Assembly (NCBI GenBank): GCA_004794655.1
Contig: SMMW01000178.1
Coordinates: 62,001 to 126,000, forward strand
Source: Marisa cornuarietis
Taxonomy: Eukaryota > Mollusca > Gastropoda > Architaenioglossa > Ampullariidae
Direction of reading: 5' to 3'
DNA: 64,000 nt
Of the stretch, positions 21,331 to 35,550 are shown piece by piece; position 1 is the first letter of the stretch, and each line of letters opens with the position of its first letter. The notes under the pieces are model-generated. The model was given only the letters and a program-made list of their open reading frames with translations, did no database searches and had not been told where the DNA came from. The position numbers were made by a program, and so were the translations under genes.

Positions 21331-23884
21331 CTGAACAAAGTAACCAAGGTAAACTGTCACGTGACATGCAAACACCGGCCTAAAGGGAACATTAACTGTT
21401 TTTCTTGTCAATAGCATTGTTTTATTCAAATGAGAGGATGCTCATCACTACTGACACCGGGTATCGGATGGAGGGAGAGCTAGTTTGCCCGTGGCGCCAA
21501 CCCACCATTACTAGTCGTCAGGAGAGACAATCTGCTGCACCGGCAGCAAAAGCTCGCCCCTGGGGCTGATCTTGAGAACCTGTGAGTTGATCCTCCATCT
21601 GGCAGCCTGACCAGACTTTGATGTTTCCCGCCTGTCACCCTCGCTAACATCGACGACCTCGTCTTTCAAGGTGAGCCTGTGGGACTGTCCTCGCTACGTT
21701 GTCGTGATGATGAGGATGATGATGGCACACATTAACTAGCATAAGTATGTAAAGTATGTATGATTTCTTAAGTGTTCAACTGATGCATGCTATATGACGA
21801 GCAGGATTTAAACAAGTTTGTGAATAAAGAAAAACCAAATAAAAGCCTCTCCACAAATACACAAACCAGGAACCGCGTCGAGTAAAAGCGAATCTTAAAT
21901 CAGCAAAATCTTGGACTAGACTACTACTACTACTACTACTACTAATAATAATAATAATAATAATGAAGATTTGTATAGCGCATATTCACACTCATAGAGA
22001 GCATGCTCTTAGCGCTTAAAACAAGGAAGAGACATGGACTACATGGATAGAACACGAGTGACGGAAGAATAAACAACATTTGAAGAACAATCACAAAAAT
22101 AAAAGGTAAGCAGGACTCACCCAGCACAGTGTATACAAATGCAATGAGTCCAATGGAAAGCGGTTTATCGGACTCTGAGACACTTCTGGAAGAAAACAAG
22201 ACACGCCATAAATAACTAACTGCTTTCCGTGATTAACAAGTGAAATAATGAGTTCATAATTATAGAATATAGAATTATTATTTGTTGTAAGGCAATCAGT
22301 TGGTTAAACAACATACATAGCTAGAAAAGATAATTACTAAAATTAAACTTATAATCACCAGGAAACACTATCAATTTGATTACCTGAGAGCGCTATTTAC
22401 CACAGAGTTATTTGTTTATTTTAAAGTATAAAAAACTACCTGCACCAATCAAGCAACATAAACAGCAAAATTGTTATTCATTGTTTACCTGATCAAAACG
22501 ACAAAACTTGGCATGAGACCCAACGCTACTAGAAGACCTGTGCAGAAGCTGAGTGCGATGTAAGGATACAGTGTGTTACAGGTCTGCGTGCACAGTCCAG
22601 GTACAGCCTCCGCCACAGGCTGCCAGGTGTTGCTGGCCTTTAGTATACAAGAACAGTTCCCCAAGGTCTGAAATATAAAGTAAATACGTCAATAATCCGA
22701 GGATAATAAACTCGTCAACCAGCTTTGGTGGATACATTACCTTTGTCAACATAAATCATTTGCTTGCTTACATGAAAAATTACATCCTTTTATTGGCATT
22801 GAAATGAATGACATGAGTGTAGACAAAATAACAATAAGCTCCAAAAAGATTCGGGCAAAGACACATTAAAACTAAAATATAATTCAAAGATAAACACTAA
22901 TAAAATCTAAAAGCAAAGAAACGTTGAGTGAAACTGCAGGCTGATGTCGGTGGCTGTCACGTGACACTTACCACGCCTCTGTTCTCGGAGCATCCCGCGT
23001 GACACGGCGAGAAGTAGGTGACACCGTCAGCACCGCACGTAGGGAAGTAACGTGAGTCATCGCACTGACAGCTGGACTGACACCGCTGTGACGTGTTCGT
23101 GACACTGACACGAGACAAGACCTTGACATATTCATTAACGGAAGTGGAGCAGGTTTATTTTCCACCCTGATATGAGAGTATCATAATTTATTGAGCAAAA
23201 ATAGTAGCAATACTCCAGAACATTAAAGAACAAGAAATAGTAATAAGTAACAAGTAATAAATAGCCTTATTTACAAAGGTGTCAGCAACTTTAAAAGTGT
23301 TATAGAACGAAGTATCAAATATTGGACAATGCATTTGACTTAAGTTTTTTTTAGAACAAAGCAAACAACAAAAGTAAGAAAGAGAAAATTTAAACGAAAA
23401 AGTACTGGCTTCCTTCTTTCAAACTTTGCTGCAGGACTGAGTCTTGATCTGAAGCAGGTAAACCCCCTGAGATACAAGGAGCAGGTGTCTGTAAGCAGTT
23501 ACCTCGGTGATGATGTCCCCATGTCAATGTTTGGCTGGTCACAACCAAGGACAAGTCCGGTTAAGGATGTGCAACAACACAATGAACTCAAGACCATCAT
23601 GATTTTCAGGCATTTCATTGGTGGAAATTTGAAGCGGTACGTCACGTACCCTCCAATCACCACCCCGAGTGTTGACGCTACGGCGTTGACAAGACCTAGA
23701 GAGTGAAAAACAAACAGAAAGTACGAAAGAAAAAGAAAGAAGTTAGCTCCCTGCAATAAAATTGCTCATTGTCAAGAAAATTAAAACATTGTTTCATTTT
23801 AGAGTAAAAAGCCAATAGAAAAACTTTAATCATCTAATTCACTCACTTCTTGAACTAAAATGGAAAAAATATAGAAATGCTGGT

Positions 23885-23959
<75 letters not shown>

Positions 23960-25468
23960 TATTACCGACAATAATATTGGCCTGCCAGGCGCGCACGGAG
24001 AACTGTGTCTCGATGTACTTGGGTAGAAAGGAGAATAAGCCGCCGAATCCCAGAATGAGACAACAGTTGCCGAGCATCACCAGCACGTACACGGGTGTCA
24101 GCACCAGGCGCACCACACTCCTCAGGAATCCTGCAACACCACAAGTGACACTTTAAGGCTACACATGCATTGTGTAACTGCCGGTAAACATCATGTAGAA
24201 AAAGAAGTGAAGTGATATATATATATATATTCTAAGCGAGTACAGTTTCTATGCGGGTAGGTAGTTTAACAGTGTGGGTGAACGAGCCCACGACGAAACA
24301 AACCTGTTGGGCACCCAATCTGCCAGTACAGGCACCTAATGTGGACAGAGGTAGCACCACTTTGTTATACACAACACACACAGTGATGTCACCGCCCCGA
24401 GCTACCCAGTACCCGACTTACATCATACAATTTTGTCAAACATGACCTGCTACCCAGTACCCGACTCACAGTATACATTAGCATCAAACACGACCTGCTA
24501 CCCAGTACCCGACTCACAGTATATATTAGCATCAAACATGACCTTCTACCCAGTACCCGACTCACAGTATACATTAGCATCAAACATGACCTGCTACCCA
24601 GTACCCGACTCACAGTATATATTAGCATCAAACATGACCTTCTACCCAGTACCCGACACAGTATACATTAGCATCAAACATGACCTGCTACCCAGTACCC
24701 GACTCACAGTATACATTAGTATCAAACATGACCTGCTACCCAGTACCCGACTCACAGTATACATTAGTATCAAACATGACCTGCTACCCAGTACCCGACT
24801 CACAGTATACATTAGTATCAAACATGACCTGCTACCCAGTACCCGACTCACAGTATACATTAGTATCAAACATGACCTGCTACCCAGTACCCGACTCACA
24901 GTATACATTAGTATCAAACATGACCTGCTACCCAGTACCCGACTCACAGTATACATTAGTATCAAACATGACCTGCTACTCACATGAAAAGAGTGGAGGA
25001 AGTAGAGAGAGAAGAAAAGAATGAGATGAAAGAATAAAGGTACAAATAACAAGTGATAAACTCTGTATACACACAGATACAACCCTGTATTATATCAGAA
25101 TAAAGGTACAAATAACAAGTGATAAACTCAGTATACACACAGATACAACCCTGTATGTTATCAGAATAAAGTACAAATAACAAGTGATAAACTCAATATA
25201 CCCACAGATACAACCCTGTATGTTATCACTGCTCTACGTTGTTTATCTGTTGACTGCTAAGTAACGGACTCACTAGTCGTTGTCGATGACAAAATCACTC
25301 GGGTGTTTACCTATCCATCGTAGTCATCAAAACCATCCTCCCACCTTTCCCTTCTAACACACCTGGAGCCTTGAGCCACAAAATATATTAAACTCAACTC
25401 AGTTTACACCTGACATCACAAGGCGACGGTCTAACCCTGTAGCTGCCGTCTCTTGAAAAATATTGGTG

Positions 25469-25515
<47 letters not shown>

Positions 25516-25543
25516 AGATCTCATTATGTTTCCTCTACCTTGT

Positions 25544-25587
<44 letters not shown>

Positions 25588-26115
25588 AAGTGTGTTACAG
25601 ATACCATTATGTTTGCTCTACCCTGTCTGTGTGTGTGTCTGCGTGTGTGTGTATGTGTGTTACAGATCGTATTTCCTTTACCTTGTCTCTGTGTGTGTGT
25701 GTGTTTGTTACAGATTTTATTTCCTCTACCTTGTGTGAGTTGTATGTGTGATTTCTGTTCCAGTCTGTGTGTACAGTACTACACTGTGTGGGTGGTTCAT
25801 GTCCATTCTGGGTATACAGTCACTTCACTATATTTGTGTCATTTCTGTTTTAGTCTTTGTACACAGTAATTGTTGTTCTTGTCTTTCTACATAGTAGCTG
25901 TACATGTGTGTCCCTTCTGCTATTGTTACACTATCCTTACTATATATGTAAGCAATGTATGGTGTTTTGTCATTGTATACAGCATCTACATTACGTACAC
26001 ATTATATACACTCTGCACGTACACACTGTCCACACAATGCCATTAAATGTACTCTATATCATTATATAGTGTCTACACTTTGTTTGTACACAGTGCGTAC
26101 ACTGTGTTAAACTCC

Positions 26116-26193
<78 letters not shown>

Positions 26194-27871
26194 ACCATGT
26201 GTATGTAACTTGGTTTCGTTTATACACAGTTACTGAATTGTGTCTGCGGAAATTCAACATTGAAGAAGACCTCGTCCAAGTTGTTGAATCGCTGTATAAC
26301 AGCTCAACGAGTACAGTACTGCTGAACAACCAAATAGGAGCTTACTATCGTACCACAGTAGGTGTACGTCAAGGATGTCCCCTATCACCAGTGCTGTTCA
26401 ATATATTCTTAGAGAGCTCTTCATGACCACCATACCTCCATTTCAATTGGTGGAAGACCAATCTGCAACCTACGCTTTGCAGATGATATAGATCTGTTAG
26501 CAGGTACAAACAAGGAACTGCAAGACCTCACCAACAGACTGACAGACAGCTCAAACTCATATGGAATGGAGACCAGCACAGAAAAGAGCAAAGTTATGAT
26601 CAATGGCAACGGCAAAGCAGACATCTTTATGAACGGGGTACAGCTCGAAGAGGTCAGCAGCTTCAAGTACTTGGGAGCCACCCTCTCCATGGACGGCAGC
26701 TCCACGCAAGATATCAGCATCAGGATCGCAACAGCAACAGCAGCAATGGCTAGGCTAGATAGGATCTGGCATAGCCACAAGATAAGGTTCACTACCAAGT
26801 ACAAGCTGTACAAATCCCTGGTAGTGCCGATCCTGCTCTACGGATGCGACACGTGGACTCTACTCGTCGAAACGGAAAGGAGAATCCAGGCATTCAAGCA
26901 CAAGTGTCTGAGGAGGCTGCTCCGGATCTCATACAAAGAACACAAAACCAACGACTTTGTAAGAAACAAGATGGCCACACCGGTAGGACACCAGGAACCT
27001 CTACTATCAACAGTCAAGTGACGTAAGCTGGTCTTCTTTGGTCATGTGACCCGGCACAACACCCTGTCGAAGACTATCCTTCAAGGCACCTTGTAGGGTG
27101 TACCGACGCCGCGGTGGTCAGAGAAAGAACTGACTTACGAACGTCAAAGACTGGACTGGTCGTCCTGTACAGGACCTGCTGACTATTGCCCAAAATAGAC
27201 AAGAGTGGCGGCCCCTGTCAGCTGCCGCTTCGCTATGTCTGTACAGAGTAACTTCCTATGTCAGTACAGAATATCTACTACTGCTGTCAATCTCTTCTGC
27301 TTACGTATGTCTTGTATCCCATAATAACAACAGGAAATGACAAGACTGGTTGTTTATCCGTCGCACAGATAAAGATTACCTGCCCTGATAAGTCAGGTAA
27401 GTGTGGACCAGGTGTAGGCTCACCTTTCATGTCTTGTATGCATTGTCTGCCCTTGCTACCACTCTTCTGCTTCTTTTTCAGAGCCGCCAGATGGGGCTGT
27501 GGTCGAAGTCGTCGTGGAAGGAACACCAGGGGCACAGCGAAGACGATGTTGATGATGCCGAAGACAAGAAACCCCAGCCACCAGGCTCCTATCCAGCGAG
27601 GGTCACGGGGGGACATTCTAGTGTCTGGACACATACAAATATATATATATATATATACACATAAATAAATTAAGTCACACATTACACACACACACACACA
27701 CACACACACTCTCTCACACACTCATACACACCGACACACACCCATACATGCACACCCACCCACACACCCACACACACCTCGTGACCCTCTGTCAACCTAC
27801 ACAGTCGGCTATGTGTCTGTGTCAGGCTAGAGACTCCTGAACACACAAACACATCGACAGGTTACAGACTG

Positions 27872-27905
<34 letters not shown>

Positions 27906-28020
27906 ACACACACACACACACAAAAGCAATCAAACACTAAACACACACACTCACACACAACGAGACACACACATAAAATTAATGTGATTTTGATTTGTTT
28001 TTCCTTTGTGTGTTTTTTAC

Positions 28021-28084
<64 letters not shown>

Positions 28085-31000
28085 TAATCTCTAGCTACCA
28101 TCAAAAACAGTGAGAGAAAATCAACATCATGTTTACACTAGCAAATGACAATAAGAGTGATGTCATGTTCTCACCTTGTAGTGTGATGTATATTGTCGTA
28201 CACACTCCACCCATTATATACGCGGCAACAGGGCCCAGAAAACCGACACCTGCGATGATTCCTGCACCAGCAGATAAACATTTTACAAGTCAACACTTAA
28301 ACATAGCAAGTGTACAATAAGGTGACCAGGATGGACCTACATAAGTATGAGTCGCTACCTTAGTGAGTACAGTTCACGGTAAACGAGGTGGAGGTGAGCG
28401 AGTAGCTGAAGGGAAGCAGTTTTATTGTTGTTGTTGTTGTTTTCTTCGATAACAGTACAGGGTGTAATCTAGCAAGTGTTCGATGGGCGTACCTGTACCC
28501 GCTAACCTTGTTCTATGTATGCTACCCCGATGACCGCAGGTAAAAATGTTTTGTTTCTGGATATTGAGCAAATACCTTTGTCTTAGTGTATCAGTGTTGG
28601 ACTGTGTGCTGTTATTGTAATACCAAATGCTTCTTCGAGTAAATGTCATGCTAGGACTGGAAAAGGTATGAATGAAAGAGAAGATTAAATATAAGTGTTA
28701 ATAGGTCACTACAAGTTGAAGGCCACAACAGAAGATAAACTACACTGGTCAACAAATTTGTACAAAACATTACTGAAGTAAACTAAATCATTTTGTATCA
28801 ATTTGTATGTGCTCAACACGAATATGACAATCAAAATGCAAAGCTGGCTGTAGTTGTTTTGTGATCTGCAATAATTATTGTGTACATCACTAATGCTAAT
28901 AGTAGTTGACTTGTGGTTAACACCTGTAAACAAGTCATAGACGTCGTCTCAGATTTCTGTCTCTTGTACAGCTGTTCGGGAATATCCCTGGGGAGTGTCC
29001 AGCAATAGTCAGCCACATGGTAGAAGACAATTTTCCCTGCTATCTTTTTCGATTGTTGCGATATCTTGATGAAAACGTTCGCCGTGTTCAACACTAACCA
29101 TACCACAGGTGTCAGGAAAGACATTCAGATAGGACTGAAGGAAGTGGATCTTCATAGAAACATTGCAGCCACGTTTCGGATACTACATCAACATGTCTTC
29201 TACTAGTTCCTTGTAGTTTTTTTTCTAACATTCCCGAGAAAGCATTTACACATCAGGTGGAAAGCATTCCATGTTTGTTTCACATCACACTACGGCAAGT
29301 TGTTCAACCGGCCATCTTTGAAGAGCTCTCCAATCTGAGCATCTACAAAACTCTTTCTTTAATCTTGAGTCGAGGGAAATTTTCATGCAGGTATCAGAAA
29401 TCTGGCCAAGTGCGGTCCATGGCTTTAGCGAAGTTCTTCATCAAACCTAGTCTGATGTGAAGGGGTGCTAGTAGGATTTTGTGAGCCTGGACCAGAGCTG
29501 CGTGCTGTATATTCTTCTACTAATCATCGATTCAGGTGAATCTCTGTTCTGATGGTGTGTGTTGGATATCTGTTCACCTGTGTTGGATATAATTTACTCA
29601 GCTTCTTTTCAGGTGAATTACTGTGTCGACGGTGCGCATTGGATGTACATTGAAATCGTAAATTTCTATCGATTGTTAGACAATTGTGTTTATCTTATTT
29701 CATGTCTTCTTTTTTTAAACATTGAATTTGGAACTTCGTTGATCGGGCCTTTTAAGGAGAAAAAGGTAGAGGAGTGGGGCGAGCGTGGTTACATGTACAT
29801 ACATAAGTGAACTCTTCACCCAAAGTGTTACATGGAGGTCTGTGCTGTGATTCAACTGGCTTTGATTGACCACATGATAGGAGTAATTTAAATTTTGCTT
29901 TTTGTTTTGTTTTTTTGTGTTTGTTTTTTGCATTGGCTTATATCAGTGTCGGGTGCGTCCACTCACCAAGATGAAGTGTTGTCTCAGTTTTGGGCACGTT
30001 GTCATCAATGTACAGACTCACAAACGCCTGACGAGGAGACTTGCCAAAGCCTTGAAAAACCATTCCAAAGGCCAAGAAGGCGACAGTCAGTGACCTCCAA
30101 TCCGCGGAAATGGCGGCTCTTGTCTTCTGACTCTCCGCTCCACAGGTGTCTCTTCCATTGGACATGCTGGTCTTCGTGGACACAGTCTCCGCGCTGTCGT
30201 GTGCGCACAAAGGGACGTCGTAGCTTCCAGAAACATTGCTCCAGGATGAGTTCAACTCCATCTGTGTGCGCAGGTTAGCCGAGAGGCTGTCTCTGGACAG
30301 GAAGAAGGGGATGGTACACAGGAGACCCGAGAGGCCGAAGAGCAGCGTGCAGATGGCGAGGGCGCGCGGGATGTGGACACGTCGCGCCAGGTGTGAGAGG
30401 GGCAGAGTGGTCAGCAGGTAACCCAGTTCGTTGCAGCTCATGAGCATGCCACTGATGGAGCTGCTGAGGCCGAACTGTCGCTCGAGTGTGGTGATCTGGG
30501 TTTGTATGTAGATATTCAGGGTGGACATGAACAAAGCCGCAACACTGTACACGGCGGTGAACCACCCGATCCTGGCGCAACGCTAACCGACATGAAACAA
30601 AACATTTTCACCCGATTCTTGATGTCCCACTAACAGTCAGCACATTCACCTAAAGGTTGTTATTAGCCACTATAAAATGAGTCCTTACTCTGGAATATAA
30701 GATTTTTAAAATATTACATAATTACAATGAACACGTTTCCAGCTTTCTTTGGATACCAAAGTGGTTGTCCTAGTCCCGGAATTAAGTGAGTGAAACAGGT
30801 TACAAGTGTGCAAGTGCAATATCAACTTTATAAGATAAGGTATTTTCAAACACACTGCTATATGAAATATATTGAAAAAGGTAAAATAATTTTTTCCGTA
30901 GGTCTGGTTATTTTGTATATATGTATATATAAGTGTGAGGGGAACTCTTAGAAATCTTTTATTATAGTAATTATTAAGTTTCTTTCATTGGTAACCTCAT

Positions 31001-31560
31001 CAAGGAATTGATGGAATTTGTGATGATAAGATGTTCAATACTTTGAGAGAGTACCCGGAACAGACTTACATTTTAAGTTTTATGTACTAAATAAAATACC
31101 AAACCCTCAGGAAAAAATGTTTCGGCGTTTTTAGTGTATTACAGTTTAAAATGTGTTTAAACAATTTTTTGTTTATTTATTTTAATTTTAATTTTTTAGT
31201 CCTAATTCTGGTAGTTTGATAGATTCCTAACGATCTGATACCCTGACTGTGTACCCAACATATATTACAAACGAAATGATATTTTTGTTATAAATGTTGT
31301 AATCGATTTGATTTTTCGTTTTTTGCTTTGTGAATTTATTCGCTTCTTATAGACCAAATTATAGGATCATAAGTTTTGTTACAAAATTAGCAAATAAGCA
31401 AAATTATTTTGCTACTTCTGGACTTCTGTGGACGATTTAATTATTGTCACCAAAAATGAGTAACTGGTGGAACTTTCCGACCTCTCGGACGATGGAATGT
31501 AAGTAAAGATAAATTACAAAACCTATATCTGACAGACGACATAGTTAAATAACAATGTGT

Positions 31561-31629
<69 letters not shown>

Positions 31630-34600
31630 GCATGTTCAAAGCTTTCCTGCAATACCAGAATGTTTATCCCTAGCAGGGTGTCAGGCCAGTCAGCCAATGG
31701 CTTCTCATTACTCAGGACAAGTCACTATTTGATTATCGTATTAAGTGATCACACCCAGATTTTATAATATACTTGTGCAGACAGACCCTATGCTTAATAT
31801 TCAAATCAGTGAGTATAGAGATTGAAAGTACAGACCTCGGGCTTTCTGGTGAGATTGAATATAAAGTGGTATTGACAGGAATACGGTAACAGCGTTTGAA
31901 TTTCGTTAGTTTGCTGCGAAATCAGGTTTCAGCGCCGTGGGGCACCTTGATTACATTATATTTCTCACTTGTGTTTTAACACAACCGTGTGTTTCCCTGT
32001 TAGACTCATGTCCAAGGGATTCCTTTGTACAAAAATACCTATCGTACCGTCTGCCTACTATGTCTGTCTGCTTTAATAACCGGCTCAGAAACATCTATAC
32101 GGAAATAAAGGAGGAAGAGAGCAAGCTGGCAAGCAGGTTTACTCGCTAAGACAACCCCGTCTTAGGGCTCGAGAACACCTGGGAAAAGCAGAACTTGATT
32201 TCTACTATTCGAATTTACACCTGTTTAACTGTACACCTTTTAACTGTACATCTGTTTAACTGTCCCCCCGGAGGATCATTACCTTGTCGCGGTCGGGGGG
32301 CTTGTGTGTATCGATGACCCTAAGAGCTATACCGGGCAGGGCCACCCAAGCCGGGCAGGTCAAAGGGTAGATGCCAGACAAAACATGATCCCTGGTCCTC
32401 CAGGTTAGGGGTTGGGCACAGGGCTAACAACCCTGTCCCGTAAAAAGCAATACCGTTACGGAAACAGCGACAAAGAAAGACACCACTATTGTGTGCGATG
32501 GGCTCCCAGAGCTATAGCAAGATCCTTGTATCACTGCTAGTAGTGAAAACCGAAAGGAAGCTACTGGCACGAATATGGAAGTCTTGAGCGCCAAATGCAA
32601 GACCAGAATAGGTTTCTGGAATGTGCGTACCATGTACGAAACTGGTAAATTGGCACAAATTACGGCCGAGATGAGACGTTACAACTTACACATCCTAGGA
32701 GTAAGCGAAAGCAGATGGACAGGCTCCGGAAGAATAAAGACCCAGACCGGAGAGACAGTGCTGTACTCTGGCAGAGAAGACAACCAACACCATGAGGGAG
32801 TAGCCATCATCCTGAGGAAAGGAACAGAGAAGTGCCTGATAGAGTGGAAACCGATCAACAGCAGACTGATTACAGCCAGAGTGAAAGGGAGACATGGCAA
32901 CATGACCTTGATCCAGTGCTACGCACCAACCAGCGATAGCGATGATGAGGCGAAGGACACCTTTTACGACCAATTACAAGCAGAAGTAAGTGCAGCACCC
33001 CGCCATGACCTGTTAATTATGATCGGCGACATGAATGCTAAAGTTGGGAACGACAACACCCACGTAGAGAGAGTCATGGGCAGACATGGTTGTGGCTGCA
33101 TGAATAACAACGGAGAGAGACTAGTGGAGCTATGCACTATGTACAACCTAGTGATTGGAGGAACATTATTCCCTCACCGTAACGTCCACAAGCTAACATG
33201 GTGCTCACCCAATGGTAGGGATAGCAACCAGATCGACCACCTAATGATCAACGGCATCTGGAGACGTTCCCTACTCGACGTCAGGGTGAGAAGAGGAGGA
33301 GATGTTGGGAGTGACCATCACCTTGTTGTAGCAAACATTAAAATGAAACTGCGAAGTACAGGACGCAAGTCAGCAGCACACAGACGCTTTGATGTGGAAA
33401 GATTGCAGGACCCCAAACTAAAAAATGCCTTCATCCTTCAAGTGAAAAACAGATTTCAGGCACTTGCAGACATGACAGACACCTGCGAGGTAGATACAGA
33501 TAGAACAAACCAGAGATGGGACCTTGTAAGAACAGTGTACCAAAAAAGCAGCGAGACTAGTATTGGACTAAAAGAAACTAAGAAGTAAGAGTGGATAACA
33601 CCAGAGACGTGGAAAGCAATACAGGAAAGAAGAGACATCAAGAAAAAGGTGGCTAGCACCAGATCTGAAAGACTGCAAGAGAAGTTCAAACTACAGTACA
33701 GAGAAATGAACCAGAAAGTGAAGCGCTCGGCGAGAACAGACAAGCGTGCCTACTTGAACAATCTGGCAAGTGAGGCCGAAGAAGCAGCAAAAAAAGGAGA
33801 ACAAGGAAAGCTGTAAAAGATCACCAAAGTGATTAGCGGCAAGTTCCACAGCACCAACGATGCCCCAGTCAAGGACAAGAAAGGGAAGCTACTAACGACA
33901 GAGAGAGAACAAGAAGCACGCTGGGCCGAACACTTCAAAGAGGTTCTGAACAGACCACCACCTTCCGAAGAAGCCGACATACAAGAAGCCACTGAGGACC
34001 TAGACGTCAACATCGCCCCACCAGAGAAGCAGGAAATCATCACAGCAATCAAGTCCTTGAAGAACAGAAAGGCACCAGGCCAAGACAATCTGAGCGCTGA
34101 ATTATTCAAAACAGACCCAGAACTGGCAGCCAATATCCTGCAACCCCTATTTACCGCAGTATGGGAAGGGAAACAAGTCCCAAGTGACTGGACCAGAGGA
34201 GTGATCGTCAAAATTCCAAAGAAAGGACCCCTTAGCGACTGCAACAACTGGCGAGGAATAACTCTCCTGTCCGTCCCGAGCAAGATCATGACAAAGATCA
34301 TCATTCGACGAATCTCAGAGGCAACGGACGCACAACTTAGAGAAGAACAGGCTGGTTTTCGTAGAGGAAGAGGATGCACCGATCAGATATTTGCACTACG
34401 CAACATCATTGAACAGTGTACAGAGTGGCAGAGACAGCTCTACATTAACTTCGTGGATTTCCAGAAGGCATTTGACAGCATCCACAGAGAAAGCCTTTGG
34501 CGCATCCTGAGAGCGTACGGAATACCAATGGAAATTGTGCTGCTGGTCAAAAGCTTCTATACGAACATTTCATGCTGCGTTGGTAACAGTGACATCTGCT

Positions 34601-35518
34601 TTGAGGTCGGGACTGGAGTGAGACAAGGCTGCGTGATGTCTTCCCTACTCTTTAACCTTGTCATTGACTGGGTAATGCGCCACACAACGGAAGATGAACC
34701 AAGGGGCATAAGATGGACACTCTCCAAGAACTTAGAAGACCTAGACTTTGCCGACGACCTGGCCTTGCTGTCACACACCCATCGACATATGCAGGAGAAG
34801 ACGACTCGCCTGAACACCTTTGCGAAGCAGGTCGGACTGCACATCAGCCGGACAAAGACAGAAGTGATGACCCTCAACACCACCAATTCAACACCGATCA
34901 ACATAGAGGGAGAAGACCTGCCGATGGTTGAAAACTTCACATACTTGGGCAGCGTGGTCAAGCAGGATGGAGGAGCAGACCGTGACATCCAGAGCAGACT
35001 GAGCAAGGCCAGGGGCATCTTCTGTAGCCTAAGCAACATCTGGAAGTCAGCCCAGTACAGCACCCATACCAAACTGAGACTCTACCAGAGCCTTGTCCTG
35101 TCCACTCTTCTGTACGGCTCGGAGTGCTGGCGAATGACTGACAGCGACCTCAACAAACTGTCAGTCTTCCACACCAAAAGCCTGAGAAGAATCCTGGGCA
35201 TCTTCTGGCCAAGAACAATCTCCAACGAAGAGCTACTTGCCCAGTGTGGGCAAGAGAGTATGAACACCATCCTGATGAAGAAACGATGGCGCTGGATTGG
35301 CCATGTCATCAGAGGCAACTCCATCACAAAAACTGCCTTACACTGGACCCCAGAGGGAAAGCGCAAGCGAGGCCGGCCCAAGAACACCTGGCGGCGAACC
35401 GTGGAGGCAGAAATGAAGACCCTAAATCACAGCTGGGGCACTGTGGGGAAGCTGGCCCAGGACAGACAAAAGTGGAGGACCTTTGTCGCTGCCCTACGTG
35501 CCGACAGGCATAACGGGC

Positions 35519-35550
<32 letters not shown>

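Noticed and set aside
23884..24156. poly-aspartate open frame
   Set aside because: Reading of the (GAT)n repeat on the strand opposite OATP gene B exon 5.
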